Part shown: piece by piece, positions 30,287 to 38,329 of the stretch | How the letters are laid out: every line of letters begins with the position of its first letter | Position numbering within the stretch: position 1 is the stretch's first letter | Source of the DNA: Ignavibacteriota bacterium | GTDB taxonomy: Bacteria > Bacteroidota > Ignavibacteria > UBA10030 > UBA6906 | Length of the DNA stretch: 64,000 nt | Direction: 5' to 3' | Assembly: GCA_016707525.1 (NCBI GenBank) | Contig: JADJHP010000002.1 | Span: 194,501 to 258,500, forward strand | Translations under genes and position numbers: made by a program | The notes under the pieces: model-generated | The model's input: the letters and a program-made list of their open reading frames with translations, nothing else | Database searches by the model: none | Told to the model about the DNA's origin: nothing

Positions 30287-30760
30287 ATGGAAGCTAAGGC
30301 GATCAACAGATATATTCCCACCTCGCCGCGTAAGATGCGGCTGGTCATTGACCTGATCCGCGGGAAGTCGGTGGACGAGGCGCTGCACATTCTCCACTAT
30401 TCCACGAAGCATGCGTCGCGTGTCGCGGAGAAGGTCCTGCGGTCGGCGGTTGCCAACCTGCAGAACAAGGACGATGCAGGCCGCATCGAGCCGTCCGGGA
30501 TGGTCGTGAAGACCGCGTTCGTGGACAGCGGGATGTCGATGAAGCGGATCCTGCCGGCCCCGATGGGGCGTGCGTTCCGGATGCGGAAGCGTTCGAACCA
30601 CGTGACGATCGTGGTGGCGGCGAAGGAAGAGAAGGCGAAGCCGGTGCAGCCGACGAAGAAGGCAGCGAAGCCGGCGGCAGAGAAGAAGGAAGCCCCGAAG
30701 AAGAAGGCGGCCACGAAGACCGCAAAGCCGGCGAAGCCGGCCGCAAAGGAATCGAAGTAA
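30287..30760 (+). CDS. rplV: Ribosomal protein uL22 with Lys/Ala-rich tail
   Basis: 157 aa. The core (residues 1-110: AINRYIPTSPRKMRLVIDLIRGKSVDEAL, and the tunnel loop PAPMGRAFRMRKRSNHVTIVV; key word GRAFRMRKRSNH) is canonical. About 45 extra residues, nearly all Lys, Ala, Pro and Glu, follow from residue 113 on. Such tails occur in some Bacteroidota and others and probably lie on the solvent side. The function of the tail is unknown. Confidence 0.94.
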   Translation: MEAKAINRYIPTSPRKMRLVIDLIRGKSVDEALHILHYSTKHASRVAEKVLRSAVANLQNKDDAGRIEPSGMVVKTAFVDSGMSMKRILPAPMGRAFRMRKRSNHVTIVVAAKEEKAKPVQPTKKAAKPAAEKKEAPKKKAATKTAKPAKPAAKESK

Positions 30761-30781
30761 CCGACATACGAAGGAGTCGTC

Positions 30782-31453
30782 GTGGGACAGAAAACACATC
30801 CGATCGGTCTGCGTCTGGGCATCATCCGCTCCTGGGATTCCAACTGGTACGATGAGAAGTCGTTCGCCGGGAAGTTGGAAGAGGACCGGACGATCCGCAA
30901 CTACGTGCGGAACCGTTTGAAGAAGGCGGGTATCTCCCGCATTCTGATCGAGCGGACGCCGAAGCGTGCGGTGATCACGATCAACACTTCGCGTCCGGGC
31001 ATCGTCATCGGCCGCAGCGGCAAGGAGATCTCGCAGCTCGAGGAAGAGCTGAAGAAGATCACCAACAAGGAAGTGAAGATCCTGATCAACGAGATCAAGC
31101 GGCCCGAGCTGGATGCGTATCTGGTCGCCGAGAACATCGCGCAGCAGCTGGAGGGACGCATCGCGTTCCGCCGGGCGATGAAGAACGGTATCACGGCTGC
31201 GATGCGCATGGGTGCTGAGGGTGTCCGCGTGAAGGCCGCCGGTCGTCTGGGCGGCGCGGAAATGGCGCGCACCGAGCAGTACAAAGAAGGACGAATCCCG
31301 CTGCACACGCTGCGTGCCGACATTGACTATGCGACGGCGACGGCGCGGACCATCTACGGAGCGATCGGCGTGAAGGTATGGATCTGCAAGGGCGAGGTAT
31401 TGGATGCACAGCAGACCATGCAGCAACCGGCACAGCCGCGCCGCGGGCAGTAA
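30782..31453 (+). CDS. rpsC: Ribosomal protein uS3
   Basis: 223 aa, GTG start with GAAGGAG upstream. The N-terminus GQKTHPIGLRLGIIRSWDSNWY, the KH domain (RPGIVIGRSGKEISQLEEELKKI) and the C-terminal GRLGGAEMARTEQYKEGRIPLHTLRADIDYA (key words GRLGGAEMAR, GRIPLHTLRADIDY) are intact. It guides mRNA at the entry channel. Confidence 0.96.
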   Translation: MGQKTHPIGLRLGIIRSWDSNWYDEKSFAGKLEEDRTIRNYVRNRLKKAGISRILIERTPKRAVITINTSRPGIVIGRSGKEISQLEEELKKITNKEVKILINEIKRPELDAYLVAENIAQQLEGRIAFRRAMKNGITAAMRMGAEGVRVKAAGRLGGAEMARTEQYKEGRIPLHTLRADIDYATATARTIYGAIGVKVWICKGEVLDAQQTMQQPAQPRRGQ

Positions 31454-31478
31454 TCAGATCAAGCAGGAGTAGCACATC

Positions 31479-31901
31479 ATGTTGATGCCGAAACGTGTAA
31501 AATTCAGGAAGGCGCAGCGCGGACGCATGCGGGGGAAGGCGACCCGCGGCGCGAAGATAGACTTCGGGGATTTCGGTCTGAAGGCTCTGGAGCCCGGCTG
31601 GATCACCCAGCGGCAGATCGAAGCGGCCCGCGTGACCCTGACCCGCATGATGAAGCGTGAGGGGCGGATCTGGATCCGCATCTTCCCGGACAAGCCGGTC
31701 ACGAAGAAGCCTGCCGAGACCCGTATGGGTAAGGGAAAAGGCGCGCCGGAGTACTGGGTGGCGGTGATCAAGCCCGGGCGTGTGATGTTCGAGGTTGGCG
31801 GTACAACAAAGGCCACGGCGGTCGAAGCGCTCACCCTTGCGTCGCACAAGCTGCCGATCAAGACGAAAATCAGTATCCGGCCCGATTACGAGGGAGCCTG
31901 A
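31479..31901 (+). CDS. rplP: Ribosomal protein uL16
   Basis: 140 aa. The family start MPKRVKFRKAQRGRMRG follows a Met-Leu pair, so the true start is the ATG at 31479 or the one at 31485. The motifs GLKALEPGWITQRQIEAARVTLTR (key word ITQRQIEAAR), RIFPDKPVTKKPAETRMGKGKGAPEYWVAVIKPGR (key words RMGKGKGAPEYW) are canonical. It lies near the A-site elbow. Confidence 0.95.
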   Translation: MLMPKRVKFRKAQRGRMRGKATRGAKIDFGDFGLKALEPGWITQRQIEAARVTLTRMMKREGRIWIRIFPDKPVTKKPAETRMGKGKGAPEYWVAVIKPGRVMFEVGGTTKATAVEALTLASHKLPIKTKISIRPDYEGA

Positions 31902-31919
31902 TCCTAGCACGGAGAGCGT

Positions 31920-32162
31920 ATGAAGGTACTTGAACTGAAAGATCTCTCGATCGACGAATTGAAGCGTCGGCTGTCCGACGAAATGGAAAACCTGGCGAAC
32001 CTGCGCTTTCAGCTGGCGACCAGCCAGTTGGAAAGCCCGATCCGCGTGCGGACGGTCCGCAAGGACATCGCCCGGATCCAGACGGTGCTGCGCCAGAGGC
32101 AGGCAGTGCCCGCGGCCGGACAGACCACACAGACTGAGAACACCGAGGTGAAGACGTCATGA
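31920..32162 (+). CDS. rpmC: Ribosomal protein uL29
   Basis: 80 aa, slightly longer than usual (60-70). The two-helix hairpin KVLELKDLSIDELKRRLSDEMENLANLRFQLATSQLESPIRVRTVRKDIARIQTVLRQR is typical (key words LRFQLATSQLESPIRVRTVRKDIAR). The last residues form a Gln/Thr-rich tail. The TGA overlaps the ATG of rpsQ. Confidence 0.94.
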   Translation: MKVLELKDLSIDELKRRLSDEMENLANLRFQLATSQLESPIRVRTVRKDIARIQTVLRQRQAVPAAGQTTQTENTEVKTS

Positions 32163-32446
32163 CCCCAGAGTCGGCAGCCGTAGTCGCCCCCGCCCGCACC
32201 ACGCGTCGCAAGACCCGTGTCGGCAAGGTGGTGAGCACGAAGATGAACAAGAGCATCCTGGTGACGATCGAACGCCGGGTGCCGCATCCGCTCTACAAGA
32301 AGTATTTCCGCCGGACCACCAAGCTGATGGTGCATGATGAGCAGAGCACCGCTGGCGTGGGGGATACGGTGAAGATCATGGAGACCCGGCCGATGAGCAA
32401 GCAGAAGCGCTGGCGCCTGGTGTCCGTCATCGAAAAAGCAAAGTGA
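32159..32446 (+). CDS. rpsQ: Ribosomal protein uS17
   Basis: 95 aa. The OB-fold core KTRVGKVVSTKMNKSILVTIERRVPHPLYKKYFRRTTKLMVHDE (key words GKVVSTKMNKSILV, HPLYKKYFRRT) and the terminal ETRPMSKQKRWRLVSVIEKAK are canonical. The ATG overlaps the rpmC stop in ATGA, suggesting coupled translation. Confidence 0.95.
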   Translation: MTPESAAVVAPARTTRRKTRVGKVVSTKMNKSILVTIERRVPHPLYKKYFRRTTKLMVHDEQSTAGVGDTVKIMETRPMSKQKRWRLVSVIEKAK

Positions 32447-32471
32447 GTGATCGTCCACGGAGTAAACGCAC

Positions 32472-32840
32472 ATGATCCAGGAAGAAACAAACCTCGTAGT
32501 GGCCGATAACTCGGGCGCCAAGAAGGTCCGGTGCATCAGGGTTCTCGGCGGGTCCGACCGCAGATATGCGGGTCTGGGCGACCAGATCATCGTCTCGGTC
32601 AAGTCCGCCATCCCCAACGCAACCGTGAAGAAGGGTGAAGTTGCCCGTGCGGTCATCGTGCGGACGCGGAAGGAGACACGGCGCAAGGACGGATCGTTCA
32701 TCCGGTTCGACGAGAACGCGGCCGTACTCATCAACGATACGGGCGAACCCCGCGGCAGCCGTATCTTCGGGCCGGTGGCCCGCGAACTGCGCGAGCGCCA
32801 GTACATGAAGATCGTGTCGCTCGCACCGGAAGTGTTATAA
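32472..32840 (+). CDS. rplN: Ribosomal protein uL14
   Basis: 122 aa, the exact canonical length (MIQEETNLVVADNSGAKKVRCIRVLGG, RGSRIFGPVARELRERQYMKIVSLAPEVL; key words ADNSGAKKV, IFGPVARELRER). First gene of the spc part. It forms an intersubunit bridge. Confidence 0.96.
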   Translation: MIQEETNLVVADNSGAKKVRCIRVLGGSDRRYAGLGDQIIVSVKSAIPNATVKKGEVARAVIVRTRKETRRKDGSFIRFDENAAVLINDTGEPRGSRIFGPVARELRERQYMKIVSLAPEVL

Positions 32841-32852
32841 GGAACCAGGCGC

Positions 32853-33176
32853 ATGAAGATCAGGAAGAATGACTCCGTCATGGTCATCGCGGGCAATGCC
32901 CGAGGGAAGACCGGCAAAGTGCTGAAGGTGTACCCCGAGAGGGAGCGCATCATCGTGGAAGGCGTGAATATCATGAAGCGCCACACGCGTCCGAGCCAGA
33001 AGAACCCGCAGGGCGGCATCGTCCAGCGCGAAGCACCCATCCACGTGTCGAACGTGATGTTGCTGGACCCGAAGCAGAATCAGCCCACGCGTGTCGGTAC
33101 CAGCGTGGTGAAGGACGAGACCACCGGCAAGAAGCGCCGCATGCGGGTGGCGAAAGCAACGGGCGAGATGTTTTGA
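32853..33176 (+). CDS. rplX: Ribosomal protein uL24
   Basis: 107 aa. A KOW motif (VMVIAGNARGKTGKVLKVYPE) near the N-terminus and GGIVQREAPIHVSNVMLLDP are canonical. It starts assembly of the 50S subunit by binding the 5' end of 23S rRNA. Confidence 0.95.
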   Translation: MKIRKNDSVMVIAGNARGKTGKVLKVYPERERIIVEGVNIMKRHTRPSQKNPQGGIVQREAPIHVSNVMLLDPKQNQPTRVGTSVVKDETTGKKRRMRVAKATGEMF

Positions 33177-33216
33177 GTCGCCCACTGAACGATAATCACA
33201 TTACCCTGAAGCCGGT

Positions 33217-33897
33217 ATGAGCGACGAGAAATCCAAGAAGCCGAAGAAAGAGGCCCAGCGGCCTGCCAAGGAGAAAGAGGCACCTGCCGAGAAGGCCCCC
33301 AGGGCGAAGGGCCCCAGGGAGAAGGTGGTGGCCCGCATGAGCATCATGTACAGGGACCAGGTGATCCCCACCTTGATGAAACGGTTCCAGTATTCGAACG
33401 TGATGCAGGTGCCGCGCCTCGAGAAGATCGCCATCAACATGGGCGTGGGCATCGCCACCCAGGATGCCAAGATGGTGGAGGTCGCTGCCAAGGACCTCGA
33501 AGCCATCGTGGGCCAGAAGGTCGTCATCACGCGCGCAAAGAAGTCGATCTCGAACTTCAAGCTGCGCGAGAAGATGCCGATCGGCTGCCGGGTGACGCTC
33601 CGCCGCACGGTCATGTATGAGTTCCTCGACCGCTTCATCAGCGTGACGGTCCCCCGCATCCGTGACTTCCGCGGGTTGTCCGACACGTCGTTCGACGGGC
33701 GCGGGAACTACACGATCGGGATCAAGGAACACACGATCTTCCCGGAGATCGACGTGGACAAGATCGCGCGGATCTTCGGTATGGACATCACGTTCGTGAC
33801 GACCGCGCGGACGGACGAGGAGGCGCAGGAACTGCTGCGCGCCTTCGGCATGCCGTTCGTGAAGCGGCAGGAAGTACTCGAGACACCGAAAGCATAA
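33217..33897 (+). CDS. rplE: Ribosomal protein uL5 with N-terminal extension
   Basis: 226 aa against about 180 in most bacteria. The core begins near residue 41 (MSIMYRDQVIPTLMKRFQYSNVMQVPRLEKIAINMG; key word PRLEKIAINMGVG), with canonical MPIGCRVTLRR and IKEHTIFPEID. The first 40 residues are Lys/Ala/Pro/Glu-rich. Either the extension is real, or translation starts at the ATG at 33337; neither start has a strong Shine-Dalgarno sequence. It binds 5S rRNA and the P-site tRNA. Confidence 0.9.
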   Translation: MSDEKSKKPKKEAQRPAKEKEAPAEKAPRAKGPREKVVARMSIMYRDQVIPTLMKRFQYSNVMQVPRLEKIAINMGVGIATQDAKMVEVAAKDLEAIVGQKVVITRAKKSISNFKLREKMPIGCRVTLRRTVMYEFLDRFISVTVPRIRDFRGLSDTSFDGRGNYTIGIKEHTIFPEIDVDKIARIFGMDITFVTTARTDEEAQELLRAFGMPFVKRQEVLETPKA

Positions 33898-33917
33898 TCT
33901 GACAGGAGCTGTCCCAC

Positions 33918-34187
33918 ATGGCAAAGACCAGTTCAAAGGCCCGGCAGGCGAAGCGCGAACGACTCGTGGCGAAGTATGCCGCATTGCGCAAGGAACTCAA
34001 AGAGAAGGGTGATTACGCCGGCCTCCAGGCATTGCCCCGGAACAGCAGCCCGACGCGCCTGCACAACCGGTGCATCATGACGGGACGCCCGCGCGCCTAC
34101 ATGCGCAAGTTCGGGATCTCACGCATCGCCTTCCGTGACCTTGCGTTGGAAGGAAAGATCCCCGGTGTGCGCAAAGCGAGCTGGTAA
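33918..34187 (+). CDS. rpsN: Ribosomal protein uS14, zinc-free long form
   Basis: 89 aa with CAGGAGCTGTCCCAC upstream. The sequence AKTSSKARQAKRERLVAKYAALRKELKEKGDYAGLQALPRNSSPTRLHNRC is the long form (key words LPRNSSPTRLHNRC, TGRPRAYMRKFGISR). The two CxxC pairs of the zinc form are absent. It is a 30S head protein. Confidence 0.95.
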   Translation: MAKTSSKARQAKRERLVAKYAALRKELKEKGDYAGLQALPRNSSPTRLHNRCIMTGRPRAYMRKFGISRIAFRDLALEGKIPGVRKASW

Positions 34188-34238
34188 GAGGTACGGGACT
34201 AACCACGTTTACAGTGTGAGTTGCAGGAGAATGACCTT

Positions 34239-34634
34239 ATGACAATGACCGATCCCGTCGCCGACTATCTGACCAGGCTGCGGAACGCCCTTCAGGCAGG
34301 CCACAAGCGTGTGGATGTGCCGACCTCGAACCTGAAGCGTGAGATGACCAAGCTGCTGGTGGAACACCAGTATGTTGCCGGGTTCACCGAGATCAAGGAG
34401 ACCGCCCAGGGCGTGATCCGGATCCAGTTGAAGTATCAGGATACCAGGCCGGTCATCGCCGGACTGAAGCGCGTGAGCCGTCCGGGCCTGCGCAAGTACG
34501 TGGATGCGGATGCCATTCCCCGGGTACTGGGTGGACTCGGCATCGCGATCATCTCGACGTCGAGGGGTCTGATGACCGACCGGCAGGCACGCGATGCGCG
34601 CGTCGGCGGCGAAGTTCTGTGCGAAATCTGGTAA
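34239..34634 (+). CDS. rpsH: Ribosomal protein uS8
   Basis: 131 aa from the ATG at 34239, with CAGGAGAATG upstream; the TTG at 34221 lies before that site. The sequence TDPVADYLTRLRNALQAGHKRVDVPTS and the C-terminal GGLGIAIISTSRGLMTDRQARDARVGGEVLCEIW (key words IISTSRGLMTDRQAR) are canonical. It represses the spc operon in E. coli. Confidence 0.95.
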   Translation: MTMTDPVADYLTRLRNALQAGHKRVDVPTSNLKREMTKLLVEHQYVAGFTEIKETAQGVIRIQLKYQDTRPVIAGLKRVSRPGLRKYVDADAIPRVLGGLGIAIISTSRGLMTDRQARDARVGGEVLCEIW

Positions 34635-34650
34635 CGAAGGAGAGACCACC

Positions 34651-35205
34651 GTGTCACGGATTGGAAAGAAACCTATCCCCGTTCAGCAGGGGGTGAAAGT
34701 GCAGATCGCGGAGCGCGAGGTGACCCTGACGGGCCCGAAGGGTTCGCTCAAAGCCGCGGTCCATGCCAACCTCAGTGTCGAGATGGCCGACGGTATCCTG
34801 CAGGTGAAGAGACATTCGGAAGCGAAGGGCGACCGCGCACTGCATGGACTGTGGCGCGCATTGCTGCAGAACATGATGGTCGGCGTGTCCACCGGCTATT
34901 CCCGCAAACTCGAACTCGTCGGCGTCGGGTATCGCGCCGAGATGAAGGGCAAGCGTCTCCAGCTGCTGCTCGGCTTCTCCCACCCGATCCTGTTCGTTCC
35001 GCCCGGTGGGATCGAGATCACCGCGCCGACCCAGACCAGCATCCTCATCAGCGGCATCGATAAGGCATTGGTCGGACAGGTGGCAGCCAAGATCCGTTCC
35101 TTCCGTCCGCCCGAACCGTACAAGGGCAAGGGCGTCAAGTATGAAGGCGAGCGTATCCGCAGGAAGGCCGGCAAGGCCGCTGCTGCGGGCGGGGCCAAGT
35201 CATAA
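34651..35205 (+). CDS. rplF: Ribosomal protein uL6
   Basis: 184 aa from the GTG at 34651, preceded by AAGGAGAGACC; upstream in-frame codons overlap rpsH. The N-terminal SRIGKKPIPVQQGVKV, GVGYRAEMKGKRLQLLLGFSHP (key word GVGYRA) and C-terminal PEPYKGKGVKYEGERIRRKAGKAA are canonical. It lies near the factor-binding site. Confidence 0.95.
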   Translation: MSRIGKKPIPVQQGVKVQIAEREVTLTGPKGSLKAAVHANLSVEMADGILQVKRHSEAKGDRALHGLWRALLQNMMVGVSTGYSRKLELVGVGYRAEMKGKRLQLLLGFSHPILFVPPGGIEITAPTQTSILISGIDKALVGQVAAKIRSFRPPEPYKGKGVKYEGERIRRKAGKAAAAGGAKS

Positions 35206-35235
35206 TCACAGGTCTGCACCGGGAGTATTATTCGT

Positions 35236-35604
35236 ATGATCACGAAGAAGAAAATAGAACATCGCCAGCGGACGAAGAAGCACATCCGTCTGCACCTTGC
35301 GGGATCGGCTGAACGCCCCCGCCTGACGGTCTTCCGCAGCCTGAAGCATGTGTATGCGCAGCTCGTGGATGACGATCAGGGGAAGACCCTGGTCGGCGTG
35401 TCGGACCTGACGGAGGAGCTGGTGGAGCAGGCGAAGGCGGCGAAAGGGCAGGTGGCCGTCGGGAAGTTGGTGGGGCAGTTGGTTGCCCGCCGTGCGAAGG
35501 AAAAGAACATCGCGCAGGTAGTGTTTGACCGTAACGGTTTTCGGTACCATGGCGTGATCAAGGCCGTGGCCGAAGGCGCCCGCGAGGGCGGCCTGAAGTT
35601 CTAA
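35236..35604 (+). CDS. rplR: Ribosomal protein uL18
   Basis: 122 aa, canonical (RQRTKKHIRLHLAGSAERPRLTVFRSLKHVYAQLVDD; key words RPRLTVFRSLKHVYAQ; C-terminal VVFDRNGFRYHGVIKAVAEGAREGGLKF). It binds 5S rRNA with L5. Downstream a tRNA-Gln gene separates it from rpsE. Confidence 0.95.
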   Translation: MITKKKIEHRQRTKKHIRLHLAGSAERPRLTVFRSLKHVYAQLVDDDQGKTLVGVSDLTEELVEQAKAAKGQVAVGKLVGQLVARRAKEKNIAQVVFDRNGFRYHGVIKAVAEGAREGGLKF

Positions 35605-35633
35605 GGCGCCGCACGCGTCGGGACCCGATTCAC

Positions 35634-35704
35634 TGTCGGGTCGTCTAATGGCAGGACAGCGGCCTTTGGAGCCGTGAGTAGAGGTTCGACTCCTCTCCCG
35701 ACAG
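35634..35704 (+). tRNA. tRNA-Gln (anticodon TTG) inside the spc operon
   Basis: A 71-nt cloverleaf: acceptor arms TGTCGGG / CCCGACA, D arm GTC...GAC, anticodon loop CTTTGGA (TTG) on stem GCGGC/GCCGT with one G-T pair, T arm with GAGGTTCGACTCCTC, discriminator G. It lies on the same strand as the operon, 29 bp after rplR and 50 bp before rpsE, so it is presumably excised from the ribosomal-protein transcript by RNase P and 3' processing. Confidence 0.93.
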
Positions 35705-35754
35705 CAGTGCGAAACGACAACAGTTAACCATGTGGTACGTTGCGAGGGACATCG

Positions 35755-36279
35755 GTGGCACGAATCAAAGCGAGTGAACTCGAACTCAAGGACAAACTCG
35801 TCCACATCAATCGCGTCGCAAAGGTCGTCAAAGGCGGCCGGCGCTTCAGCTTCAACGCGATCGTCGTGGTCGGGGATGGCAAGGGTCATGTCGGCATCGG
35901 GCTGGGCAAGGCGAATGAAGTTGCCGATGCGATCGCCAAGGGCGTGGATGATGCCAAGAAGGGCGTGACCATGGTCCCGCTCCTCCGGGGCACCATTCCG
36001 CACCCGATCATCGGGCGCTACGGTGCTGCACGCGTGATGCTCAAACCGGCTTCGCCCGGTACCGGCCTCATCGCCGGCGGCGGCGTGCGCGCGGTGCTGG
36101 AATCGGCGGGCGTCCGCGACGTGCTCACAAAATCCATGGGCTCATCGAATCCCCACAACGTGGTGAAGGCAACGATGGACGCCCTCACACGACTGGTGGA
36201 TGCACGTGCCGTTGCGAAGCGGCGCGGCATGGACCTGAAGGGCCTCTTCGGCACCACGGCCGCGGCCCCAACACCGTAA
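35755..36279 (+). CDS. rpsE: Ribosomal protein uS5
   Basis: 174 aa from the GTG at 35755 (GAGGGA 7-8 nt upstream). The sequence LVHINRVAKVVKGGRRFSFNAIVVVGDGKGHVGIGLGKANEV (key words VAKVVKGGRRFSFNA, GHVGIGLGKA) and GGGVRAVLESAGVRDVLTKSMGSSNPHNVVKAT are canonical. The positions linked to spectinomycin resistance (VVKGGRRF) are wild type. Confidence 0.95.
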   Translation: MARIKASELELKDKLVHINRVAKVVKGGRRFSFNAIVVVGDGKGHVGIGLGKANEVADAIAKGVDDAKKGVTMVPLLRGTIPHPIIGRYGAARVMLKPASPGTGLIAGGGVRAVLESAGVRDVLTKSMGSSNPHNVVKATMDALTRLVDARAVAKRRGMDLKGLFGTTAAAPTP

Positions 36280-36296
36280 CAGAGGACGAGACGACG

Positions 36297-36485
36297 ATGG
36301 CAGATATGCTGAAGATCACACAGACCCGGAGCATCATCGAGCAGTTGGAAGCCGCGAAGCGCACGATCAAGGCGCTCGGGCTCGGCCGACCGAATTACTC
36401 GGTGATCCAGAGGGACACGCCGGCGATCCGCGGGATGCTCCGGAGAGTCGCGCACCTGGTGCGCGTCGAAGAACTGAAGAAATAA
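36297..36485 (+). CDS. rpmD: Ribosomal protein uL30
   Basis: 62 aa with AGAGGACGAG upstream. The sequence LKITQTRSIIEQLEAAKRTIKALGLGRPNYSVIQRDTPAIRGMLRRVAHLVRVEEL is typical (key words RTIKALGL, IRGMLRRVAHLV). Standard place between S5 and L15. Confidence 0.94.
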   Translation: MADMLKITQTRSIIEQLEAAKRTIKALGLGRPNYSVIQRDTPAIRGMLRRVAHLVRVEELKK

Positions 36486-36513
36486 AGCTGACTTGCAGGA
36501 AAGTGAAGAGACC

Positions 36514-36996
36514 ATGGCAACGGATATTCTGAGTACGCTGAAACCCGCACCCGGGTCACGCAAAAAAAGGAAGCGCATCGGACGCGGTCAGGGCTCCGGC
36601 CACGGCGGGACGTCCACGCGCGGCCACAAAGGCGCTGGTTCCCGCTCCGGTACAAGCTACCCGGCGTGGTTCGAAGGCGGCCAGATGCCCCTCGTCCGAC
36701 GTATCCCGAAGCGCGGCTTTTTCAGCCCGTTCCGGAAGACCTATCAGATCGTCAACCTTGCGACCCTCGAGAAGCTGGCGACGGGCGGCAAGCTGCATGA
36801 CGGTGCGGTGACGCCCGAGGTTCTGCGGAAACTCGGCGTTGTGAAGACCGGCCGTCTGCCGGTGAAGATCCTCGGCACGGGCGAGCTCAAGGCGAAGCTG
36901 GACATCGCCGCCCATGCCTTCAGCACGTCCGCTCTGCAGAAGATCGAAGCTGCAGGCGGGAAAGCCCAAACGATCAGCGCACTTTCCAAAGACTAA
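36514..36996 (+). CDS. rplO: Ribosomal protein uL15
   Basis: 160 aa from the ATG at 36514; the TTG at 36493 adds only leader residues. The N-terminal LSTLKPAPGSRKKRKRIGRGQGSGHGGTSTRGHKGAGSRSG (key words GRGQGSGHGGTSTRGHKG) and FEGGQMPLVRRIPKRGF are canonical. secY begins one base after its stop region (ATG at 36996 overlaps the TAA). Confidence 0.95.
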   Translation: MATDILSTLKPAPGSRKKRKRIGRGQGSGHGGTSTRGHKGAGSRSGTSYPAWFEGGQMPLVRRIPKRGFFSPFRKTYQIVNLATLEKLATGGKLHDGAVTPEVLRKLGVVKTGRLPVKILGTGELKAKLDIAAHAFSTSALQKIEAAGGKAQTISALSKD

Positions 36997-38321
36997 TGGC
37001 AAAGCTCGGCGAGAGTTTCCGGAATATCTTCAAGATCCAGGAGTTGCGGACGCGTCTGCTGTTCACGGCCGCGCTTCTGATCGTCGTGCGCATCGGCGCA
37101 CACATCACGCTCCCCGGCGTCGATGCCTCCCTGCTTGCACGAGCGGAGGCGAGTCAGACGGCCAACACGCTCTTTGGCCTCTATGACCTCTTCGTCGGCG
37201 GTGCGTTCAAGAATGCGGCGGTGTTTGCGCTCGGTATCATGCCCTACATCAGCGCCTCCATCATCCTCCAGCTGCTGGGTGCGGTCGTTCCGTACTTCCA
37301 GAAGCTCTCGAAAGAGGGAGAAGAAGGGCGCAAGAAGCTGACCCAGCTGACCCGCTACGGCACGGTCGTCGTCTCCGCCCTCCAGGGTTGGGGCGTGAGC
37401 GTCCGCCTGACCAGCATGAACATCGAAGGCATCCCGATCGTCCCGATCGAGATCCAGGGGCTCGCCTTCACGATGAGCACCGTGGTGTTCCTGACCGCGG
37501 GCACGATGTTCATGATGTGGCTCGGCGAGCAGATCACCGAGCGCGGCCTGGGCAACGGTATCTCGCTGATCATCTTCATCGGTATCATCGCACGGTTCCC
37601 GCATTCGATCGTGGATCAGTTCCGGGTGAGCCAGAACATCATCATCGGCCTCATCATCCTGGCCGTGATGATCGCGATCATCGCCGGTGTCGTGCTCGTC
37701 ACACAGGGCACCCGCCGCATCCCGGTGCAGTATGCGAAGCGCGTGGTCGGTCGCAAGGTGTATGGCGGCGTCACGCAGTACATCCCGCTCCGCGTCAACA
37801 CGGCGGGCGTCATGCCGATCATCTTCGCACAGTCGATCATGTTCATCCCCAGCACGATCCTCACCTTCTTCCCGGAGAGTGAATGGATGCAGAGCCTTGC
37901 GGGATATCTGGAGTACACCTCGATCACCTACTCGATCATGTACGGTGCGATGATCGTGTTCTTCACCTACTTCTACACCGCGATCGCCTTCAATCCGAAG
38001 GACGTCTCGGAGAATATGCAGAAGCAGGGCGGGTTCATCCCGGGCATTCGTCCGGGCAAGCATACGGCGGATTTCATTGACAATATCCTGACGAAGATCA
38101 CGTTGCCGGGGTCCATCTTCCTGGCGATCATCGCGATCCTGCCGGCCTTCGTGTCCCGCTTTGGGGTCACGCCGAGCTTCGCGCAGTTCTTCGGCGGTAC
38201 GAGCTTGTTGATCATGGTCGGTGTCGCACTCGACACCCTCCAGCAGGTCGAGTCGCATCTGCTGATGCGGCATTATGATGGGTTCATGAAATCGGGTCGC
38301 CTCAAGGGGCGGGCCCGCTGA
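36996..38321 (+). CDS. secY: Protein translocase subunit SecY
   Basis: 441 aa with ten predicted transmembrane helices. Signature segments include FRNIFKIQELRTRLLFT, GIMPYISASIILQLLGAVVPYF (key word PYISASIILQLL), GERGLGNGISLIIF-like (TERGLGNGISLIIF) and NPKDVSENMQKQGGFIPGIRPGKHTADF (key words GGFIPGIRPG). It forms the protein-conducting channel with SecE (present upstream) and SecG. The start overlaps the rplO stop. Confidence 0.97.
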   Translation: MAKLGESFRNIFKIQELRTRLLFTAALLIVVRIGAHITLPGVDASLLARAEASQTANTLFGLYDLFVGGAFKNAAVFALGIMPYISASIILQLLGAVVPYFQKLSKEGEEGRKKLTQLTRYGTVVVSALQGWGVSVRLTSMNIEGIPIVPIEIQGLAFTMSTVVFLTAGTMFMMWLGEQITERGLGNGISLIIFIGIIARFPHSIVDQFRVSQNIIIGLIILAVMIAIIAGVVLVTQGTRRIPVQYAKRVVGRKVYGGVTQYIPLRVNTAGVMPIIFAQSIMFIPSTILTFFPESEWMQSLAGYLEYTSITYSIMYGAMIVFFTYFYTAIAFNPKDVSENMQKQGGFIPGIRPGKHTADFIDNILTKITLPGSIFLAIIAILPAFVSRFGVTPSFAQFFGGTSLLIMVGVALDTLQQVESHLLMRHYDGFMKSGRLKGRAR

Positions 38322-38329
38322 CGATAGGT

